NCBI GenBank assembly: GCA_900548145.1
Contig: URJB01000034.1
Coordinates: 1-22,597 of the forward strand
Reading direction: 5' to 3'
DNA: 22,597 nt
Source: an uncultured Eubacteriales bacterium
GTDB lineage: Bacteria > Bacillota > Clostridia > Christensenellales > Aristaeellaceae
Shown here: piece after piece, positions 7,050 through 16,189 of the stretch
Position numbering within the stretch: position 1 is the first letter of the stretch
How the letters are laid out: the number at the start of each line of letters is the position of its first letter
Position numbers and translations under genes: made by a program
The notes under the pieces: model-generated
Database searches by the model: none
The model's input: the letters and a program-made list of their open reading frames with translations, nothing else
What the model was told of the DNA's origin: nothing

Positions 7050-9410
7050 TTGGACAAGCAGATCTGGTTTGCAAAAAAGGCCCTGAAAAAACTTCAGGCG
7101 GCAAAAGAGCTGAGAATGAGCGTCTATCTCTACGGCGCTACGGGTTTTGGCAAAACAAGCGTCGCGGAGCAGGTTTTTGACCGTACTTCCACGCGCTGGA
7201 TCAGCGGGACGGAGCCGGAAGAAGTGCTGATGGAAAAGCTTTCGCACTGCACCGCCGATGAATATACCGTATTCGATGACCTTCATGGTGTGGAGGGCGA
7301 TAACCTGCCCCAAAAGCTCGTTTCAATGATCGGCAAGGAGGGCTGCCGAATGGTTCTGATCGGCCGCGCTTCTTTGCCCGCATGGGCTTCTTCTCTGGCG
7401 CTTCAGGCCAAAATCATGGTAATCCCGGAGGACGATCTGCGCGTTACCGCCGACGAATTAGCGGAGTTCTGCCCTTCTGTGGGCCTGAAGCTTTCCCCGG
7501 AACGGATCCGGCTATGGCTGGAGGCAACTGAAGGAAATATCATGGCGCTGAATCTTTTTCTTCGCCGGATCCAGCAGGGAGCCGCCGACGGAAATGCTCT
7601 GGAAGCCGACATCAAAAGAGTTTTCATGGATTATCTCCAATCGGACGTCATCAGCCATTGGAAGGAGGATATCCGAAGCTTTCTGATGCAGGTCAGCGTT
7701 GTAGACGCTTTTACGCTGGAGCTGGCGGAAGCCATCACCGGAGAGGACGACGCCGCTTCGCTGCTTCATCGCGCGGAACAGGCCGGCAATATCCTCCAAT
7801 GCGACGGCGGGGAATGGCGCATCCGTCCGGTGCTGCTGGAAGCGCTGCGGGAGCAGGCTCTGGTGGTTTTCGGGCACAAATGCATCTATCAGCTGATGTA
7901 CAATGCGGGACGATACTGTGAAACCAGCGGTCAGACGATGCGTGCGGTCAGGCTCTATCAGCGCTGCGGGGACGCGGACAGCATCCGTTCCCTTTTGCTC
8001 CGGGAAGCGCGGAAGCATCCGGGCGTCGGCAGCTACTGGGCGCTGAGGCAATACTATCAGGCGCTTTCAGAGGAGGACGTCCAAAACGAACCGGTTCTGA
8101 TGAGCGCGCTGAGCGTCCTATATTCCGTGCTGATGAACACGGAAAAAAGCGAATACTGGTACCAGCGCCTGAAAGAATATGCCGCTGCCTCCCGGGGCAA
8201 TGCCCGCAGCGAGGCCAATGGGCAGGTTTTTTATCTTGATATCGTCCTTCCGCACAGGGGTTCGCGAGAAATTGCCCGCATCCTGCCCACCCTCTTCAGC
8301 GCACTGCACGGCAGCGGGAATGTTCTCCGGCCCGTATCCCTGACCAACAATCAGCCCAGCCTCATGAACGGCGGCAAGGATTTCTGCGAATGGAGCAAAA
8401 CGGATCTGTTTCTGGCCAACACGCTGGGCCCTGTGGTGGAGAAAATGCTTGGGAAGGCGGGCATCGGTCTGGTACAGACCGCATTGGGAGAAAGTGCCTA
8501 TGAAAAAGGCGAAGACCGCTTCAAGGTGCTCAGCCGTCTGACCAAAGCGCAGAATCAATGCGAGAACAACGGCATCGTCGAAATGCTGTGGGTCGATATT
8601 GCCCTTCAGGCAAGGCTTGCCCTAAGCACGGGCGATATGGAATACGCCCGGAGGCTGGCAGCCGGAATGCTTCAGCGATGCGAGCGGGAAGGGCTGTCCC
8701 ACCTGTCCGATTCCGTCAGCGCGTTTTCCTGCTGGCTGGGGCTTTACCAAAACGAAACGGGAAAAATCCGCTCCTGGATGGAAAGAGTCCCGGACGAGAC
8801 CGTGGAATTCTGCACGCTGAACCGTTATCTGTATATGACCAAAATCTATGGCTATATCGCGCTCGGCAAGCATGCGGACGCGCAGGCGCTGATCCGGCGG
8901 ATGCTTTTGTATGCCGATTATGCCCAGCGCACCTATATCCAGATGGACTGTCGGCTTTTGAACGCCGTCATTCTGCGGCGAACCGGAAAGCCGTGGAAAG
9001 AGGAATTTGTTCAGGCCCTGCTGAAAGTCGGTGAATACCATTTTGTTCCCATCATCAGCGAAAAAGGGGCGGCCATCCTGCCGATGCTGGCGGAGATCAA
9101 GACGGCCTTTTGCCAAAATCATCCCAAGCTGGCGGAATGGTTTCAGCAGACGATGCGGGAAACCGAACGCATGGCGCAGCTTTACCCCCAATATTTGCAG
9201 GGAATGGGGATCGACATTTCCGCTTTTTCGGAGACGGCGCTTCAGGTTTTGCGCTTGCAGGCAGCCGGTTATACCGCAAAGGAAATCTCAGAAAAGCTGC
9301 ACATTACGCCCCGAACCGTCAAATATCACGCTTCGCAGAACTACCGAAAGCTGGACGCCAAAAATCTGGTTGACGCCGTACAGATCGCTCAATCGCTGCA
9401 CATCCTCTAA
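7050..9410 (+). CDS. Large ATP-binding LuxR-family regulator (MalT-like)
   Basis: A 786-residue transcription factor of the LAL/MalT type. An N-terminal STAND-like ATPase has Walker A YGATGFGKTS (K35, T36) and Walker B YTVFDDL (D76, D77). A long helical middle (about 280-690) looks like the tandem-helix sensor region of MalT. The C-terminal GerE/LuxR helix-turn-helix covers about 730-786 (AAGYTAKEISEKLHITPRTV, NYRKLDAKNLVDAV). I chose the TTG at 7050 because GGGAGGAG precedes it by about 6 nt; the frame stays open upstream with TTG 6939 and ATG 6984, both with poor SD sites. The inducer is unknown. It is followed directly by a secreted-protein gene, its likely target. Confidence 0.88.
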   Translation: MDKQIWFAKKALKKLQAAKELRMSVYLYGATGFGKTSVAEQVFDRTSTRWISGTEPEEVLMEKLSHCTADEYTVFDDLHGVEGDNLPQKLVSMIGKEGCRMVLIGRASLPAWASSLALQAKIMVIPEDDLRVTADELAEFCPSVGLKLSPERIRLWLEATEGNIMALNLFLRRIQQGAADGNALEADIKRVFMDYLQSDVISHWKEDIRSFLMQVSVVDAFTLELAEAITGEDDAASLLHRAEQAGNILQCDGGEWRIRPVLLEALREQALVVFGHKCIYQLMYNAGRYCETSGQTMRAVRLYQRCGDADSIRSLLLREARKHPGVGSYWALRQYYQALSEEDVQNEPVLMSALSVLYSVLMNTEKSEYWYQRLKEYAAASRGNARSEANGQVFYLDIVLPHRGSREIARILPTLFSALHGSGNVLRPVSLTNNQPSLMNGGKDFCEWSKTDLFLANTLGPVVEKMLGKAGIGLVQTALGESAYEKGEDRFKVLSRLTKAQNQCENNGIVEMLWVDIALQARLALSTGDMEYARRLAAGMLQRCEREGLSHLSDSVSAFSCWLGLYQNETGKIRSWMERVPDETVEFCTLNRYLYMTKIYGYIALGKHADAQALIRRMLLYADYAQRTYIQMDCRLLNAVILRRTGKPWKEEFVQALLKVGEYHFVPIISEKGAAILPMLAEIKTAFCQNHPKLAEWFQQTMRETERMAQLYPQYLQGMGIDISAFSETALQVLRLQAAGYTAKEISEKLHITPRTVKYHASQNYRKLDAKNLVDAVQIAQSLHIL

Positions 9411-9416
9411 CGCAGA

Positions 9417-9432
9417 CTGTACCATGGTACAG
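9417..9432. promoter_or_regulatory. Perfect 16-bp palindrome, candidate LuxR-type activator site
   Basis: CTGTACCATGGTACAG is fully symmetric, begins 7 nt after the LuxR-type stop codon and abuts the -35 box of the next gene. Its centre is about 43 bp upstream of the inferred +1, the classic class II activator position. The CTGTA-N6-TACAG pattern is that of the Vibrio fischeri lux box, bound by a GerE-type helix-turn-helix. Confidence 0.6.
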
Positions 9433-9461
9433 TTGCGGTCCTGGTGTCGCGGTGGTATCAT
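9433..9461 (+). promoter_or_regulatory. Promoter of the secreted protein gene
   Basis: -35 TTGCGG (9433-9438), 17-nt spacer, -10 TATCAT (9456-9461). The moderate boxes next to a palindrome fit an activator-dependent promoter. The leader is about 89 nt and ends with an inverted repeat TGACAG-TGCG-CTGTCA (9519-9534), 8 nt before the GGAGG. Confidence 0.55.
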
Positions 9462-9556
9462 TCCCTCATCGTTAAGGGTGCGCTTCGCGGATAAGGCGAC
9501 GCCTGACAAACGATCATTTGACAGTGCGCTGTCACCATACTGAGGAGGAAACACCC

Positions 9557-10075
9557 ATGAAGAAACTCGTTGCCCTTTTTTTGACCGCTGCCATGATGCT
9601 GTGCGCCCTTCCGGCCTTTGCCACCGAAATCAACTGGGCCGATCTGGAAGCGCAGAGTGCAGAGACCGTCGCCAAGGGAGAATTCATCACTTTTGATGAA
9701 ATTTCCATCAAAATGTGGATGCCTACCGTTCTCGCCGCTGTGGAGCTGACCGACGAGGACAAAGAAGGCGGCTACATCGGCTATTACATGACCGAAGACG
9801 AATCCGCCGCCATCGCCGTGGTGTATGCGGATGTGGATGGCATGTCTCTGGAAGACTACAAGGCCGCGCTGGCTGACAACGGCGCCACCGAGGTGGAGGA
9901 CGTGACCGTGAACGGTCTGCCTGCCGTGACCTACGTTCTGGAAGAAAGCGACACCGCCTGCATCGCCTTTACGACCGAAGCCGGATATGTTCTGGAGGTT
10001 GCAGGCTCTCCGAAGTCCGACGAAGGCTTTGCCGCCATCCTCTCCTTCGTGATGGCTTCCATTCAGGGCGAATAA
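9557..10075 (+). CDS. Small secreted protein of unknown function
   Basis: A 172-residue protein with a clear Sec signal peptide: MKK, hydrophobic LVALFLTAAMMLCAL, and a PAFA signal peptidase I site after residue 22. There is no lipobox or anchor, so it should be released. The mature part is acidic and seems to be one small alpha/beta domain (repeated GYIGYYM, AIAVVYADVDG, GLPAVTYVLEE strands; SLEDYKAALADNGA helix). It has no cysteine pair (the only mature Cys is in DTACIAF) and no motif I recognise. ATG 9557 has GGAGG 8 nt upstream; an in-frame upstream start lacks an SD and would bury the signal peptide. It lies 146 nt after the LuxR-type gene with its own promoter. Confidence 0.85.
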   Translation: MKKLVALFLTAAMMLCALPAFATEINWADLEAQSAETVAKGEFITFDEISIKMWMPTVLAAVELTDEDKEGGYIGYYMTEDESAAIAVVYADVDGMSLEDYKAALADNGATEVEDVTVNGLPAVTYVLEESDTACIAFTTEAGYVLEVAGSPKSDEGFAAILSFVMASIQGE

Positions 10076-10108
10076 TCTCGGCTTCTTTTCAAAACGCATA
10101 AAACAAGG

Positions 10109-10143
10109 CTGCCCGAAAGGTCGTTCACCGATCTTTCGGGCAG
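10109..10143. terminator. Hairpin downstream of the secreted protein gene
   Basis: CTGCCCGAAAG (10109-10119) pairs with CTTTCGGGCAG (10133-10143); with one G-U the stem reaches 14 bp around GTTCACC. There is no T-run on the + side; on the - side it is followed by CCTTGTTTTATGCGTTTT, so it could stop leftward read-through from gltD. A smaller hairpin, GTTGAC/GTCAAC, follows at 10148-10166. Confidence 0.5.
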
Positions 10144-10170
10144 AAACGTTGACGGAGCTTGTCAACGAAG

Positions 10171-10214
10171 AAAGAGCGGCGCGTTCATGTAGGCGCGCCG
10201 CTCTTTCTTTTTTC
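10171..10214 (+). terminator. Strong terminator between convergent units
   Basis: A perfect 13-bp stem (AAAGAGCGGCGCG 10171-10183, CGCGCCGCTCTTT 10194-10206) with a 10-nt loop is followed by CTTTTTTC on +. It ends the secreted-protein transcript; its symmetry means it may also serve gltD, whose stop is at 10219, from the other side. Confidence 0.88.
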
Positions 10215-10218
10215 TTTT

Positions 10219-11661
10219 TCAGCCTTCCAATTCGCTGTATCCCATCAGGAAACGATCCATCCGGCAGGCGGCTTCCCGGCCTTCCCGGATGGCCCAGACT
10301 ACCAGCGACTGTCCGCGCCGCATATTGCCCGCGCAGAACACGCCCGGGGCCTCTGTCTGGTAGTCCTCCGTGATCACTCTGCCCCGTTCGGTCACGCCCA
10401 CGCCGAACGCCTCCGGCACCATTGGCATGCACCCCACAAACCCGGCGGCGATCAGCAGAAGGTCGCAGGGAAGCTCGGTCTCCGTGCCGGGAACCGGCTC
10501 CCGCCCCGTCAGACGCACGGTTTTCAGCGCCCGGATATGACCCTTTTCGTCCTTCAGGATCTCCTGCGCCGTCGTTTCAAACAGGCGGGGATCCTGTCCG
10601 AAAACCGCAATGGCTTCCTGCTGGCCGTAGTCCGTTTTCAGCACCCGGGGCCATTCGGGCCACGGGTTGCTTTCCAGCCGCTTTTCCGGGGGCTTGGGCA
10701 TCATTTCCAGCTGGGTGACGCTGGCGCAGCCCATGCGGAGACAGGTGCCTACGCAGTCGTTGCCCGTGTCGCCGCCGCCCACGATGACGACATGCTTTCC
10801 CTTGGCGTCAATAGCAGGCGTACCGTCCAGCAAATGCCGGGTGGCTGCGGTCAGAAAATCCACAGCGAAATACACGCCCTCCGCGTCCCGGCCCGGCAGT
10901 TTCAGATCCCGCGGCTGACCCGCGCCGCAGCAAAGCAGCACCGCGTCGTACTCCCGGCGCAGTTCCTCGGCGGAAACATCCTCCCCCACTGCCGTGCCGG
11001 TGCGGAAAGCCACCCCTTCCGCCTCCATCAGACGAACCCGGCGCTGCACGATCTTCTTATCCAGCTTCATATTGGGAATGCCGTACATCAGCAGTCCGCC
11101 GGGACGGTCAGCCTTCTCGAATACCGTCACGGAATGCCCTCGGCGGTTCAGTACATAGGCCGCCGCCAGCCCAGAGGGGCCGCTGCCCACCACGGCGACC
11201 CGCTTTCCCGAACGGGTTCGGGGCGGCTGCGGCTGCATCCAGCCTTTCTCAAAGCCTTCCTCAATGATCGAAAGCTCGTTTTCCCGGACGGTCACGCTGT
11301 CCCCGTTCAGGCCGCAGGTGCAGGCCGCTTCGCAGAGCGCCGGGCAGACCCGCCCCGTGAACTCCGGGAAACAGTTGGTTTTGGTCAGGCGATCCAGCGC
11401 GTGGCGGGTATTGCCCAAATACAGCATATCGTTCCATTCCGGAATCAGGTTGTGCAGCGGGCAGCCCGTTACCATGCCGCCCAGCTCCACGCCGCTCTGG
11501 CAGAAGGGCACCCCGCAGTTCATGCAGCGGGCCGCCTGCCTGCGCCGCTCCTGCAGCGGCAGCGGCGTATGAAACTCCTCAAAGCTGCCGATGCGCCCGG
11601 CAGGCTCCTGCGCCGGAGTATTGCGGCGCTCATAGAGCAAAAATCCATCTTTTTTTCCCAT
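10219..11661 (-). CDS. gltD: Glutamate synthase small subunit (NAD(P)H-dependent)
   Basis: A 480-residue GltD, the reductase subunit that takes electrons from NAD(P)H through FAD and Fe-S clusters to GltB for conversion of glutamine plus 2-oxoglutarate to two glutamates. The N-terminal Fe-S domain has Cys46, 49, 54 and 67 (CMNCGVPFC, GCPLHNLIPEW) and Cys106, 110, 114 and 116 (CPALCEAACTC). The FAD loop is GSGPSGLAAAY (159-169) and the nucleotide loop GGGDTGNDC (295-303). It starts 6 nt after the gltB stop and is the last gene of the nitrogen operon. Full length. Confidence 0.96.
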   Translation of the reverse strand: MGKKDGFLLYERRNTPAQEPAGRIGSFEEFHTPLPLQERRRQAARCMNCGVPFCQSGVELGGMVTGCPLHNLIPEWNDMLYLGNTRHALDRLTKTNCFPEFTGRVCPALCEAACTCGLNGDSVTVRENELSIIEEGFEKGWMQPQPPRTRSGKRVAVVGSGPSGLAAAYVLNRRGHSVTVFEKADRPGGLLMYGIPNMKLDKKIVQRRVRLMEAEGVAFRTGTAVGEDVSAEELRREYDAVLLCCGAGQPRDLKLPGRDAEGVYFAVDFLTAATRHLLDGTPAIDAKGKHVVIVGGGDTGNDCVGTCLRMGCASVTQLEMMPKPPEKRLESNPWPEWPRVLKTDYGQQEAIAVFGQDPRLFETTAQEILKDEKGHIRALKTVRLTGREPVPGTETELPCDLLLIAAGFVGCMPMVPEAFGVGVTERGRVITEDYQTEAPGVFCAGNMRRGQSLVVWAIREGREAACRMDRFLMGYSELEG

Positions 11662-11667
11662 CTGCGC

Positions 11668-14600
11668 TCACCTGCCCTCCGTCGTTTCCCGGAACGCTTC
11701 CAGTTCCGCTTCCTCCCGGGTCATGCCCTGCCCTTCGTAGCGGGCGATGGCACCCAGCATTTTGCGGAAATCCCGGGGTATGATCTTCTTGAATTTTCCG
11801 GCGGATTCCGCAAAGTTTTCCAGCAGGCGGCGGCCCTTTTCGGAGCCGGTCTCCCGCACATGGGCTTCGATCATACCGCGCAGGGCCTCCATATCGTGCT
11901 CGGAGGTCAGCTTCTCGATCTCCACCATCTGTTTGTTCACCCGCAGGTACAGGTCATGGTTCTCGTCCAGCACGTACGCCACGCCGCCGGACATGCCCGC
12001 GGCGAAGTTCCGCCCCGTTTTGCCCAGTACGGCCACGCAGCCGCCGGTCATGTATTCACAGCCGTGGTCGCCCACGCCCTCCACCACGGCTGCTGCGCCG
12101 GAGTTGCGCACGGCGAAGCGCTCGCCCGCCACGCCGCAGACGTAGGCCTGTCCGCTGGTCGCGCCGTACAGCGCCACGTTGCCGATGATGATGTTTTCAT
12201 CCGCCTGGAAGCGGGCGTTTTCCGGCGAACGGACCGCCAGCTTGCCGCCGGACAGGCCCTTGCCGAAATAATCGTTGCTGTCGCCGGTCAGGCGGATGGT
12301 CACGCCCTTCGGAATAAACGCGCCGAAGGACTGGCCGCCGCCGCCTGCTGCCCGGATGGTGTAGGTATCCTCTTTGAGGGATGTGCCGTGAACGCGGGTC
12401 ACTTCGCTGCCGAAAATGGTGCCGAAGGCCCGGTCCGTGCTGGAAACGTCCAGCTCGACGCTCTGCGGCTTCACACTTTTCAAGTTCAACTTTTTCAGCA
12501 GCACCCGCTCGTCCACCGTCTTTTCCGTATGGAAGTCGAAGGTGTCCTCCGGGCGTCGGTATTCGTTGATGCACCGGCCGACGATCCGACTCATGTCGAT
12601 GGACGCGGCCCGGCGGGTAACTTGATGCTGCCGTACCCGCAGCAGGTCGCCCCGGCCGATCAGTTCCTTCACGCTGCGTACGCCCAGCCGCGCCATGATC
12701 TCCCGCAGCTCCTCCGCCACGAAAAGCATGAAGTTCATCACATATTCCGGCTTACCCTTGAAGCGCTTGCGCAGCTCCGGATTTTGGGTGGCGATGCCCA
12801 CCGGGCAGGTATCCAGATTGCATACCCGCATCATCACGCAGCCCATGCAGACCAGCGGCGCGGTAGCAAAGCCGAATTCCTCCGCGCCCAGCATGCAGGC
12901 GATGGCCACGTCCCGGCCGCTCATGAGCTTGCCGTCGGCCTCGATGGCCACCCGGGAACGCAGGCCGTTCAGAGAAAGCGTCTGATGCGCCTCCGCCACG
13001 CCCAGTTCCCAGGGCAGACCCGCATTGTGGATGGAGGTGCGGGGAGCCGCGCCGGTGCCGCCGTCGCTGCCGGAGATCAGGATCACCTGTGCCCCGGCCT
13101 TGGCTACGCCCGCGGCCACCGTGCCCACGCCCGCCTCACTGACCAGCTTGACGGAAATCCGCGCCCGCCTGTTGGCGCACTTCAGGTCGTAGATCAGCTG
13201 CGCCAAATCTTCAATGGAGTAAATATCGTGGTGCGGCGGCGGGGAGATCAGGCTCACGCCGGGGGTGGACAGCCGGGCCTTGGCGATCCACGGGTACACC
13301 TTGCCGCCGGGCAGATGGCCGCCCTCGCCGGGCTTCGCACCCTGCGCCATTTTGATCTGAATTTCTTCGGCGCTCATCAGATATTCGCTGGTCACGCCGA
13401 AACGGCCGGAGGCGACCTGCTTGATCTTGGAGCCGCGCTCCGTGTTCAGACGCTCTTCCATTTCGCCGCCCTCTCCAGAGTTGGAACGTCCGCCCAGCCG
13501 GTTCATGGCCTCTGCCAGACATTCGTGGGCCTCCTGCGAAATGGAACCGTAGGACATGGCCCCGGTCTTGAACCGCTTCACGATCTCGGAAGCAGGCTCC
13601 ACCTCTTCCAGCGGAACGGGAGTGCATTGGTCAAACGCGAATTCCAGCGTGCCGCGCAGCGTGTGGGGCCTTGTCTCGTCGTCCACCATGGCAGTGTACT
13701 GGCGGAAACGCTCCATGCTGCCCTCCCGCACGGCTCTTTGCAGCGTGACGATGGTCTGGGGATTGTAAAGGTGGTCTTCCTTGTCACAGCCACTGCGCAG
13801 GCGGTGATTGCCCAGCGAATCCAGCGTGGTGTCCGTTTCCAGATCCAGCGGGTCGAAAGCCCGGTTATGGCGGTACTCCACGTCCTCGTTGATTTCTTCC
13901 AGCCCGATGCCGCCCACCCGGGAAACAGTGTTGGTAAAATAGCGGTCGATCACGTCCTGACGGATGCCCACCGCTTCGAAAATTTGGGCGCTCTGGTAGG
14001 ACTGCAGCACGGAAATGCCCATTTTGGACGCGACCTTGCTCACGCCCTGCACCACCGCGCCGATATAATCCTGTTCGGCGGCATGGCGATCCTTGTCTAA
14101 AAGGCCTTTTTCGATCAGCTCGTCCACACATTCCAGCGCCAGATAAGGGTTGATGGCCCGGGCACCGTAGCCCAGCAGCAGGGCGAAATGATGCACGTCC
14201 CGAGGGTCGGCAGTCTCCAGAATAACGCTGATGGCCGTGCGGCGGCGGGTATTGATGAGGTGATGCTCCAGCGCCGACACCGCCAGCAGGGACGGAATGG
14301 CCATGTGGTTCTCATCCACGCCCCGGTCGGACAGGATCAGGACATTGGCCCCATTCTTGTACGCCCGGTCACAGGCCACGAACAGGTGATTCAGCGCCCG
14401 TTCCAGCGGCTCAGCCCGATAATACAGAATGGAAATATTCGCCACCCGCAGGGACTTCTGCTTGGCGCTGCGGATGCGCAGAAGGTCGGCATTAGACAGG
14501 ATCGGCTGTTCCAGCCGCAGCACGGCGCAGTTCTCCGGCTTGTCCTCCAGCAGGTTGCCGTCGCTGCCCACGTATACCGCCGTATCGGTGACGATCTTTT

Positions 14601-16185
14601 CCCGAATGGCGTCGATAGGCGGGTTGGTGACCTGTGCGAAAAGCTGCCGGAAGTAGGAAAACAGCACCTGATGCTTTTCCGAAAGCACGGCCAGCGGAAT
14701 ATCCGCCCCCATGGAGGCTGTCGGCTCCGCGCCGGTGCGGGCCATGGGAAGGATGACCTCCTTCACGTCCTCATAGGTATAGCCGAAAGCCTTGTACAGC
14801 CTGTCCCGTGCGGACTGCTCCAAGGGCGGAATGGCATGGTTGGGCAGCGGCAGGTCGTTGAGCGAAAGCAGGTTGCCGTCCAGCCATTCGCCATAGGGCT
14901 GGCGGGCGGCGTATTCTTCCTTCAGCTCGCCGTCCTCGATGATGCGCTTCTGCACCGTGTCCACCAGCAGCATCTGGCCGGAACGCACCCGGGCTTTCTT
15001 CACGATCTTTTCCGGGGGAATGTCCAGAACGCCCACTTCGCTGGAAAGCACCAGCATTCGGTCTTCGGTAATATAGTAGCGGGAGGGCCGCAGCCCGTTG
15101 CGGTCCAGCACCGCGCCCATCACGTCGCCGTCGGAGAACAGAATGGAGGCGGGGCCGTCCCAGGGCTCCATCATGGTGGCGTAGTAGCGGTACAGATCGC
15201 GCCGGGTGCGGGAAATATCCCGTTCGTTCTGCCACGGCTCCGGGATGGTCATCATCACAGCCAAGGGCAGGGGCACGCCGTTCATCATCAAAAATTCCAG
15301 CGTATTATCCAGCATGGCCGAGTCGCTGCCTTCGCCGTTGATAACAGGCAGCACCTTGTCCATATCGCTTTCCATCAGCGGAGAGCTGAGGGTCTCCTCC
15401 CGGGCGATCATCCGATCCACGTTTCCGCGAATGGTGTTGATCTCGCCGTTGTGCAGGATGAGCCGGTTGGGGTGCGCCCGCTCCCAGCTGGGGAAGGTAT
15501 TGGTGGAAAAGCGGGAATGCACCATGGCAATGGCGCTGGTGAAGTCTTCGCTTTGCAGGTCAGGATAAAAGGCCCGAAGCTGGCTGACCAGAAACATTCC
15601 CTTATAGACCACGGTACGGCTGGACAGGGAGCACACGTAGGTATCGGCGTTGCTCTGCTCAAAGGCCCGGCGAACCACATACAGCCGCCGGTCAAAGTCA
15701 ACGCCCTGCTTCAGATAGGCAGGCCGGGCGATAAAGCACTGCTCGATGACGGGCATACAGGCCCTTGCCCGTTCGCCTAATACCTCCGGGCAGACGGGAA
15801 CCGTCCGCCATCCCAGAAAACGCAGCCCTTCCTTCTGGGTCACGATCTCCATCAATTTCCGAGCCTGCGCCCGTTTCAGATGGTCGGCGGGCAGAAACAA
15901 CATTCCCACGCCGTAATCCCGCTCGGCGGGCAGGTCGAAGCCCAGCTCCAGACGGCTGAAAAAAGCGTGGGGAATCTGCGTCATGATGCCCACGCCGTCG
16001 CCGGTGCTGCCGTCAGCGTCCTTGCCCGCGCGATGCTCCAGCTTTTCTACAATTTTCAATGCCTGATCCACCGTGCTGCGGGTCTTGAGGCCCTCTATGC
16101 TGACCACGGCTCCGATACCGCAGGCATCGTGCTCCATCTGGGGAAGATACAGGCCCTGATGGGCGGCTTCTTCTTGCGTTTTCAC
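11668..16185 (-). CDS. gltB: Glutamate synthase large subunit
   Basis: A roughly 1505-residue GltB. Order of domains: N-terminal Ntn glutaminase with the nucleophile Cys in EHDACGIGAV (Cys22, requiring removal of the short leader), central linking domain, FMN-binding synthase barrel (GAMSYGSISQEAHE; GEGGHLPGGKVYPW; LISGSDGGTGAAP), the 3Fe-4S cysteines in CVMMRVCNLDTCPVG at about residue 1115, and the C-terminal GXGXG beta-helix. I chose GTG 16185: it lies 4 nt after the ANTAR stop with AGGGG 8 nt upstream. A TTG at 16209 with GGAG 4 nt upstream would add 8 residues and overlap the ANTAR gene. It is bacterial NAD(P)H-type by pairing with gltD. Confidence 0.96.
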   Translation of the reverse strand: MKTQEEAAHQGLYLPQMEHDACGIGAVVSIEGLKTRSTVDQALKIVEKLEHRAGKDADGSTGDGVGIMTQIPHAFFSRLELGFDLPAERDYGVGMLFLPADHLKRAQARKLMEIVTQKEGLRFLGWRTVPVCPEVLGERARACMPVIEQCFIARPAYLKQGVDFDRRLYVVRRAFEQSNADTYVCSLSSRTVVYKGMFLVSQLRAFYPDLQSEDFTSAIAMVHSRFSTNTFPSWERAHPNRLILHNGEINTIRGNVDRMIAREETLSSPLMESDMDKVLPVINGEGSDSAMLDNTLEFLMMNGVPLPLAVMMTIPEPWQNERDISRTRRDLYRYYATMMEPWDGPASILFSDGDVMGAVLDRNGLRPSRYYITEDRMLVLSSEVGVLDIPPEKIVKKARVRSGQMLLVDTVQKRIIEDGELKEEYAARQPYGEWLDGNLLSLNDLPLPNHAIPPLEQSARDRLYKAFGYTYEDVKEVILPMARTGAEPTASMGADIPLAVLSEKHQVLFSYFRQLFAQVTNPPIDAIREKIVTDTAVYVGSDGNLLEDKPENCAVLRLEQPILSNADLLRIRSAKQKSLRVANISILYYRAEPLERALNHLFVACDRAYKNGANVLILSDRGVDENHMAIPSLLAVSALEHHLINTRRRTAISVILETADPRDVHHFALLLGYGARAINPYLALECVDELIEKGLLDKDRHAAEQDYIGAVVQGVSKVASKMGISVLQSYQSAQIFEAVGIRQDVIDRYFTNTVSRVGGIGLEEINEDVEYRHNRAFDPLDLETDTTLDSLGNHRLRSGCDKEDHLYNPQTIVTLQRAVREGSMERFRQYTAMVDDETRPHTLRGTLEFAFDQCTPVPLEEVEPASEIVKRFKTGAMSYGSISQEAHECLAEAMNRLGGRSNSGEGGEMEERLNTERGSKIKQVASGRFGVTSEYLMSAEEIQIKMAQGAKPGEGGHLPGGKVYPWIAKARLSTPGVSLISPPPHHDIYSIEDLAQLIYDLKCANRRARISVKLVSEAGVGTVAAGVAKAGAQVILISGSDGGTGAAPRTSIHNAGLPWELGVAEAHQTLSLNGLRSRVAIEADGKLMSGRDVAIACMLGAEEFGFATAPLVCMGCVMMRVCNLDTCPVGIATQNPELRKRFKGKPEYVMNFMLFVAEELREIMARLGVRSVKELIGRGDLLRVRQHQVTRRAASIDMSRIVGRCINEYRRPEDTFDFHTEKTVDERVLLKKLNLKSVKPQSVELDVSSTDRAFGTIFGSEVTRVHGTSLKEDTYTIRAAGGGGQSFGAFIPKGVTIRLTGDSNDYFGKGLSGGKLAVRSPENARFQADENIIIGNVALYGATSGQAYVCGVAGERFAVRNSGAAAVVEGVGDHGCEYMTGGCVAVLGKTGRNFAAGMSGGVAYVLDENHDLYLRVNKQMVEIEKLTSEHDMEALRGMIEAHVRETGSEKGRRLLENFAESAGKFKKIIPRDFRKMLGAIARYEGQGMTREEAELEAFRETTEGR

Positions 16186-16189
16186 GATT

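Noticed and set aside
10159..14100. Very long + strand open frame opposite gltD and gltB
   Set aside because: It is antisense to two full-length conserved enzymes; the peptide is rich in His, Arg, Gln and Ala as expected from the complement of GC-rich codons, with no SD or family resemblance. The same holds for the long + frames opposite sufS, sufB, glnA and the sugar ATPase.
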